DNA of 64,000 bases, taken from contig NC_035794.1 in assembly GCF_001653235.2 (NCBI RefSeq), forward strand, positions 1,364,001-1,428,000. Direction: 5' to 3'. The translations under genes and the position numbers were made by a program. Position 1 is the first letter of the stretch. Every line of letters begins with the position of its first letter. The stretch is from Pochonia chlamydosporia 170 (taxonomy: Eukaryota > Ascomycota > Sordariomycetes > Hypocreales > Clavicipitaceae). Positions 58,505-64,000 of the stretch are shown in pieces. The notes beneath the pieces were generated by a model that saw only the letters and a program-made list of their open reading frames with translations, made no database searches and had not been told where the DNA came from.

Positions 58505-60106
58505 GATGGAAATACAGTTAAGTCGATGTGGTTCAAAAGCACGGGCTACAGCTTGACGGGTCGGAGTCGGTCGGCGGCTTGATCGAGCGAAGTGGTGATG
58601 CTGTTGATGGCTGGAGCTGTGGCTGGATGTCGTTGAGCTCAGCCAGATGACGAGGCACCAAACGTCACGGAGACGACAAGCGACATAGAAGTCACGTGAG
58701 GGGTTGGAGATTGGGCGTGGGTGGCTTCTTGTCGCAATTACAGCACCAATCACATTGTGTGCAAAGAATTATGAACATGAACAAAAGAACTGGATTCTAA
58801 AATAGCATGTCAAATACTGCACGCGATATTGACTCGTTGTAATGGATTTTAGTGTTGCGTCTGGTGCAGACTTTCGAAGTTGATGACTGCACCTTTACGC
58901 ACCATGCTGTCTGGGTCACCGCAAGCATGTCGCACCACGGCGGCACAAATGATCAGCAAAAATGTATTTCCCCTGGTGAAACAAAAAAAAAAAAAAATAG
59001 AATTGAAGAACGCATCGGGTAATTCGGCCATTTGGATTAGCTTTTGCCATTTTTGAGGCTAGCTCGGCCGTGGCGAAGGGACCCCGTGTCGCTTGATACG
59101 AGGTTCGGTTGGCTTGCTGCAGTCGCATCGGCGCCGAACAGTTGGCGTAGTCCCTGCAGAAACGGAACGTTTATTTCAAGCCCAGTGCGGAGTAGTTGTA
59201 TGTTTCTCATAAATGAAAAATTCGTGACAAATCGTAGAATGAGAAAATGGCAACCACTTCTTGCCATCATAGTAAGGTATTGAAATGATTTTCGTGCTAT
59301 GGTTGTAGACAAAGAAATCTGGTCCATGTCTGAGGCTAGCAATGTAGTGAAGGTCTTGTGTTTGTCCAGTGTCCATGACTGGCTTCAAAGAGCCATTTTT
59401 GGTTCAAGTACATCGCCACATCTTACAGATGACAGCGAGGACTCTGCATATAAAACGGAATCAATGCGCTAGAGCGGTATCTGGCGAGATCTAGGAACTT
59501 TCCGCTCTGAGGAGCAATCTTCAAAAGGGATTCGCCGCTATTTTCTAAGTCAACTTCGGCTTGGCTCGTTGGCACGCCAGGGAATCAAAAAGCGGGGCGA
59601 TTCACGTCAAGTCTCTCACTCGGTCCAATAATAGCACGCGAGCCTCACCATCCATCCACGAATTTCTGCTTTAGTCAAGTCATCTCACGGTGGTGGCAGA
59701 GGGACCGGTACGTACCTCCAGGGGGAGGCGTTCAGTTGACCAACGCACTTTGAGCGAGCGGCCAAGGACAACATTTGTCTTGTGCTGCAAAACCTGGCAT
59801 CGCCCTGCCTTGTTCCAGCCCTTCCACTTCTTGTCTGGTCGACTTTCTTCCCATCCCATCGCCAAACCAGCGTCATCCTCCATCGCTGGCGCTGTTGCCG
59901 GCCGACATTCTTTTGCACAGCTTGTACGAGATACTATATTCTTTCGTCCGCTTCGATTCACTTCGCTTCGCTACATCCCGACGGATCATTCTGGCATTCG
60001 CTCTGCTTCGTGTCCACCCACTCCGCCTCGACCACCAAACCCTATCTACACCCACCCGACCGCTTCATTTGCATCACAAAGCCGTTCGCACATCCCATTG
60101 CCCATC
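58505..60106. other. long divergent intergenic region
   Basis: About 1.6 kb between the Vps68-type gene (-) and the CSI2-type gene (+). It includes an A tract at 58983-58997 and, from 59.7 to 60.1 kb, a long C/T-rich leader. The plus-strand frame of the next gene stays open back to 59690, but composition there is non-protein-like. Confidence 0.5.
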
Positions 60107-61231
60107 ATGAGGCCCACCAATTATCTTCCGGGGCCGTCGATGCTTCTCTCTGCCATCCTCTTAGTTGCCCCTGCGATGGGCCAGAAGGACGAGAAAGACA
60201 CGAATTCCAAGCAGGATGAAACTCCTTCGTCAACGCCTTCAGCAAAGGACACTGGGAAGACGACAACGTCACCGACTCCGAGCAAAGAAACCAAGTCTAC
60301 CGAGACTACCTCAGCTACGAAGCAGACCAAAGTCTCCATCTCGAACACCGGTTCTCTCGTGACCAAGGACCCTACCGGTAACCCAACGATCACGGGCGGC
60401 CCAGCCCAGACGACTGGTGGTGAACTGACGGGATTTCCTACGCTGACCGGCCCTGGAGTTATTCCAACCTACCCGCCCCCCAGCGTACCGCCAACGAAGA
60501 ACGCGCCCTTTATGCAGCAGTCAAATCTACCTGACGGCACCGTTTTCATTGCCGTGGGGGCCATCCTCGGCGCGCTTGGACTGGCACTTCTTCTTTGGCG
60601 CAGCATAGTCAGTCTCATGCTTCATAGATCCGTTGCGCGTGCCGCCATGGCCCAGCACAATGGCGATAGCAAAGCCGGCTTCCCTGCTCCACCTGCTCCG
60701 TTCTACAAATACACCGATCACGCATCAACCATGTCTGTCGGTGGCGGCGGTGGTGCTACTTCTGCTGCATCCGCTGGTCGTGGCGTTCGCCGGACGAACC
60801 GTGGGCCAATTCCTTCATCGACTCCCAGTCAGTCCAACTTGTTCTTTTCCCCCACAGCCGGAGCTGGTGCATCATCAAACCGCGGGTCATCATTTTTGCC
60901 CTCCGGCTTCTATGCCGCCGGCACCAGCTCGCCCGGAGGTGGTAACCAGACGAACTCGATCAATCTGTCCAACCTTCGCCCGGACTCGCGAGGCCACTAT
61001 GCCAACGCTTCCCGAAACACCATGGATATTTCACCCCCCGATTCTCCACGCGTCGCTGCACGTCGGGACATGAGCAGCAGCTCCTTGAATGTCAGCCTCG
61101 CACCAGGCCAGCGTGCCCCCAGTGCCTATCTCGACGACTTGTTAACAGACGATCCAAATGCGTTCCCGCCTCCTCAAATGCCACCCTCCGCTGGACCCCG
61201 CCGTTCTGGCAGCCCAGCTAATCGCTTCTAA
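60107..61231 (+). CDS. CSI2-type membrane protein (chitin/wall related)
   Basis: A 374-residue intronless protein read from the ATG at 60107, where a signal peptide begins (LLSAILLVAPAMGQ). A Ser/Thr-rich ectodomain of ~110 residues is followed by one membrane span (FIAVGAILGALGLALLLW) and a cytoplasmic tail with blocks typical of fungal CSI2-like proteins: HRSVARAAM, GRGVRRTNRGPIPSSTPSQS, NLFFSPTAGAG and SSFLPSGFYAAG. CSI2 proteins are linked to chitin synthesis and cell-wall organisation; biochemical role unknown. The frame is open for another 139 codons upstream, but the leader-like composition and the signal peptide decide the start. Confidence 0.82.
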   Translation: MRPTNYLPGPSMLLSAILLVAPAMGQKDEKDTNSKQDETPSSTPSAKDTGKTTTSPTPSKETKSTETTSATKQTKVSISNTGSLVTKDPTGNPTITGGPAQTTGGELTGFPTLTGPGVIPTYPPPSVPPTKNAPFMQQSNLPDGTVFIAVGAILGALGLALLLWRSIVSLMLHRSVARAAMAQHNGDSKAGFPAPPAPFYKYTDHASTMSVGGGGGATSAASAGRGVRRTNRGPIPSSTPSQSNLFFSPTAGAGASSNRGSSFLPSGFYAAGTSSPGGGNQTNSINLSNLRPDSRGHYANASRNTMDISPPDSPRVAARRDMSSSSLNVSLAPGQRAPSAYLDDLLTDDPNAFPPPQMPPSAGPRRSGSPANRF

Positions 61232-61878
61232 AATTGTCTCTGTCGGAAATGTTCTGCTTCGCGGCTAGGGGGCGTCGAGGGCTGAGGCGTTACTTGGATA
61301 AGCAGCGTGTTTACTTTATGTTTTGGATCTGTCAAATTACGGCGTTATAGGGCAGATGTTATTACTATCATATGAAGGATTGTCGCGCATTTACCAATCT
61401 ACTAATACGGGGTTTGGGGGGGTTGAGGTAGTTGACTAGGGATGAAATGAGATTGCTGGAAAGAAATCAAACGAGTGAGAACAGCGCGATGGAACAACTT
61501 TGGTTGATCTGGCAATTGTAAAGTGGTCTGGTCTGCATGGCATTAGAAATGGAGTCCAAGTCTGATAACAGCGCATTACAATGTCTTTTATTTTAGTCTA
61601 TGCTTTTGAATAGTACATATTATTCGTTTTCGACATACATAGTCGGTATGGCTCGGCACATCAACTTACTGTAGCTCATTAGTAAGGGTACATCATATTT
61701 TGCTCGAGTCAATTTATATCCGAGTCTAGTAAAATGGTATCGTGTGCTTGCGCCAAAGACAACTATATACAATTAATTTTCTGCGCCGCTGTGCATATGC
61801 TAAATGCTCCGCTTATGTTCATGTCTAAATGTAAATGTCCCAGCCCCTTTTGAGATTATTTGGTATATAGCATCAAGG
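61232..61878. terminator. convergent 3' region
   Basis: About 650 bases between the converging stop codons of the CSI2-type and ABC transporter genes. AT-rich, no supported frame. Confidence 0.5.
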
Positions 61879-64000
61879 CTAGTTGCTTGGTCCTGCATCC
61901 AACGCAGCCAAACCATCCTTAGCCCCCTGAATATCCTCCATTCGAATACCGCTTCTGTCACACATACTTCTAAAGATTCCGCCTTGCTGCCAAAGTGCAA
62001 GAGGGGTTTCCATCTCTGCGATCTGACCCGCGTCCATGACGCAAATGCGGTCGTACCCAATGATGGTGCGGAGACGGTGAGCAATACATAGAAGGGTCTT
62101 GCCCTTGAAACCGGTTGCCATGGTATTTTGGATCTTGTCGTCAGTCTCCATGTCCACAGACGAAGTGGCTTCATCGCAAACGATGATTTGAGAGCCGCGG
62201 ACGAGCGCGCGAGCTAGAGCCATGAGTTGACGTTGACCGAGAGAGAAGTTGAGGCCATCTTCTTCAACAACAGTGTCGAGATGAAGTCGGGATGGATCGG
62301 TCTTGCGGTCATCCATTGATGCGTCGGCGGGAACGAGATCGGCTTGACGAAGGGCTGACCATAACTCTAGGTCGGTATGCTCACTGAAGGGGTCGAGATT
62401 GCTGCGGATGGTGCCGTGGAAGAGAGTTGGATCCTGTGGGATAATGGCAAGACGAGAACGAAGGTCGTAAAGACCAATTGTGGAGATATTGATGCCGTCG
62501 ACGGTGATGCTGCCGGCAGAAATTTCGACAAGGCGGAATAGGGTGCTCATGATGGAGCTCTTTCCCGCTCCCGTTCTACCAACGATACCGATACGCTCTC
62601 CACCGCGGATGTGCATGGACAGCCCTTGTAGGACCAGTGGAAGGTTCTCGCGATATCTCATCTCGACGTTATTAAAGATAATTTCACCCTTCTCTGGCCA
62701 GCTCTCACGTACGTCAACGGTATGTAGAGGGGCTTCTTCTTCGAGCTGCGAGCCATAGTACTGCAAGCGCTCCACAGCGTTCATTCCGTTTTCCACCTCG
62801 GCCAGCTGTCGAATAGAGAACTGAAGCATTTGAACAATTGAGAGAATGTAGCTGAGCACAAGACCACCAATGGATGGATTGACGCTGAATCGCGAGGTCA
62901 CAACCAGGATGCCCACGGTGAATACTAGCGCATTGCCGACCATGTCCAAACGAACAGATAACCATCTCTGATTCGAAAAAGTGAGATAGTACGCACCGTT
63001 CATCTCATTGATCGAACTCCGAAGCTCATTGATGAATCGGGTCTTGAGACCATACGCTCTGATAGATGCTACTCCGCTGAGACCTTCGCCGAATTTTGCA
63101 AAGACGTTGGATCGCAATACTGATTCAAATCGCTTTACTTCTCGGGCCGATGCCCTGTAGTATGATGCGGACAAGATGAACAGGCAGTAAAGGGGAACCA
63201 AGGCGATGGCAAACCAGTGGAAGTAGGCGATGATGAGGGCAAAAACAGCCGTAACCATGGCTAGTGTAAAAAAGTACATTCGGATAGCGTCTGTTAGATT
63301 GTTGTCCATGACATCCACATCCCGGGAAAAGCGATTCGTGATGCGGCCGAGGGGTGTGGTATCGAAGAAGGACATTGGGGCGCGCAGTACACGTTGAACG
63401 GCGTCGCGCAACATGACTTTGCTGGAGTTCGTTCCCAGTATTGATAGCGTTACGGAAAAGATGAACATGAGAAGAGCTTGGACAACACCAAGTGCAGCAT
63501 AGATGCCGATGTATTCGCCGGTAGAATAGCCGAATTTGTTTGATGTCCACCACGAAAGCCAAAGACCCGTTACGATGTTGGCGCCTTGCGAAATAATCAG
63601 AACAATAATGATGAATGGAGCATTCAGGATTGAACCAGACGCGCGCACATATGCCCCATAGACAGACCAGGGCACGCTTGATTCGGGTTTCTCTTCTTGC
63701 TGCATAAGAGCGGCTCCTTTCTTGTTCTTCTGGCGTTTCCTGCGCTCGTCTGCGAGGTCAACGGGAGCAACAGCTTGGGGTTCTTCCTCTTTTTCCTCTA
63801 TGGCAGTGGTTTCCATGAGAGCTTGAAAACCCTTGTGATCCTTCATCAAATTGTTGAAAGTATCAATTGCCTGAATTTTGCCGCCATCCATCCATATAAT
63901 TCTGTCACAACGGCTGAGGACCCAAAGTTGATGCGTGGCTAGGATGCGACACTTATCCTTCAGTAAGCCCAGGATCGCATTGTCGAAGATATGCCGCCCG
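61879..64000 (-). CDS. ABCC-type multidrug/conjugate transporter, C-terminal part
   Basis: The minus-strand frame is open from the window end to the stop at 61879, about 707 residues; the N-terminal half lies outside. It begins inside the first nucleotide-binding domain (RHIFDNAILGLLKDKCRILATHQ, with the H-loop His), followed by a charged linker, a second six-span membrane domain (SILNAPFIIIVLIISQGANI, LGVVQALLMFIFSVTLSIL, FFTLAMVTAVFALIIAYFHW) and a complete second domain: Walker A GRTGAGKSS, Q-loop IIPQDP, signature LSLGQRQLMA, Walker B IIVCDEATSSVD and H-loop CIAHRL. ABCC proteins export glutathione conjugates or drugs to the vacuole or outside. Order and linker suit a Yor1-like protein; localisation is undetermined. 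Confidence 0.92.
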   Translation of the reverse strand, partial: GRHIFDNAILGLLKDKCRILATHQLWVLSRCDRIIWMDGGKIQAIDTFNNLMKDHKGFQALMETTAIEEKEEEPQAVAPVDLADERRKRQKNKKGAALMQQEEKPESSVPWSVYGAYVRASGSILNAPFIIIVLIISQGANIVTGLWLSWWTSNKFGYSTGEYIGIYAALGVVQALLMFIFSVTLSILGTNSSKVMLRDAVQRVLRAPMSFFDTTPLGRITNRFSRDVDVMDNNLTDAIRMYFFTLAMVTAVFALIIAYFHWFAIALVPLYCLFILSASYYRASAREVKRFESVLRSNVFAKFGEGLSGVASIRAYGLKTRFINELRSSINEMNGAYYLTFSNQRWLSVRLDMVGNALVFTVGILVVTSRFSVNPSIGGLVLSYILSIVQMLQFSIRQLAEVENGMNAVERLQYYGSQLEEEAPLHTVDVRESWPEKGEIIFNNVEMRYRENLPLVLQGLSMHIRGGERIGIVGRTGAGKSSIMSTLFRLVEISAGSITVDGINISTIGLYDLRSRLAIIPQDPTLFHGTIRSNLDPFSEHTDLELWSALRQADLVPADASMDDRKTDPSRLHLDTVVEEDGLNFSLGQRQLMALARALVRGSQIIVCDEATSSVDMETDDKIQNTMATGFKGKTLLCIAHRLRTIIGYDRICVMDAGQIAEMETPLALWQQGGIFRSMCDRSGIRMEDIQGAKDGLAALDAGPSN

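Noticed and set aside
59690..60106. Upstream in-frame extension of the CSI2-type protein
   Set aside because: The translated part is Arg/Pro/Ser-rich leader sequence and would bury the signal peptide inside the protein.
1..64000. Secondary-metabolite cluster, CRISPR array or intact transposon
   Set aside because: No polyketide synthase, NRPS, terpene cyclase, transposase or reverse transcriptase motif was seen, and there are no regularly spaced repeats.

Overview
The window is nuclear DNA of a filamentous ascomycete, most likely a sordariomycete such as a Hypocreales relative. That placement is inferred from gene content and was not tested by search. Genes are broken by short introns of about 40-95 nt with GT..AG ends and CTAAC-type branch sites just before the acceptor, many promoter gaps are 0.3-2 kb long, and families largely confined to fungi are present (CFEM receptor, GLEYA adhesin, DUF3669, CSI2, NACHT-ankyrin proteins). 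Gene models were built by joining frames at splice sites; exon lengths sum to whole codons in every spliced intact model with a defined start.

Layout. 1-9.96 kb: the 3' end of an unknown gene, a GNAT acetyltransferase, an aldo-keto reductase, a butanediol-dehydrogenase-type MDR enzyme and a secreted subtilisin. 10.8-11.2 kb: a very small secreted six-cysteine protein with two introns. 12.1-19.8 kb: a carbon-metabolism block with a zinc alcohol dehydrogenase divergent from phosphoketolase, phosphoketolase convergent with 6-phosphogluconate dehydrogenase, and the latter divergent from a sugar-isomerase-like TIM barrel. 19.9-35.5 kb: a GFA-type zinc protein, a PIP-kinase-like protein, a single-pass membrane protein, a disordered protein, a DUF3669 protein, a four-exon multi-pass membrane protein, a GLEYA cell-wall protein and a small GATA zinc-finger protein.

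36.8-43.8 kb holds a large NLR-type gene (hydrolase-like domain, NACHT, about 28 ankyrin repeats, SPRY) broken by three in-frame stops and one frameshift; a diverged copy of its promoter and first exon lies 4 kb away at 47.7-48.0 kb. 44.4-52.5 kb: a second GFA protein, a multi-TM receptor-like protein and a CFEM/Pth11-type receptor. 53-64 kb is mostly conserved: a lipid-anchored protein with three internal repeats, Get4, a small acidic protein, a Vps68-type protein, a CSI2-type protein and the 3' half of an ABCC transporter that runs off the end.

Functional links. The block at 12-20 kb could channel 6-phosphogluconate through ribulose-5-P and xylulose-5-P to acetyl phosphate, with shared promoters suggesting co-expression. 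The NLR remnant, receptors, adhesin, secreted protease and cysteine-rich peptide fit an organism that senses and interacts with hosts or rivals. No secondary-metabolite core gene, CRISPR array or intact transposon was seen.
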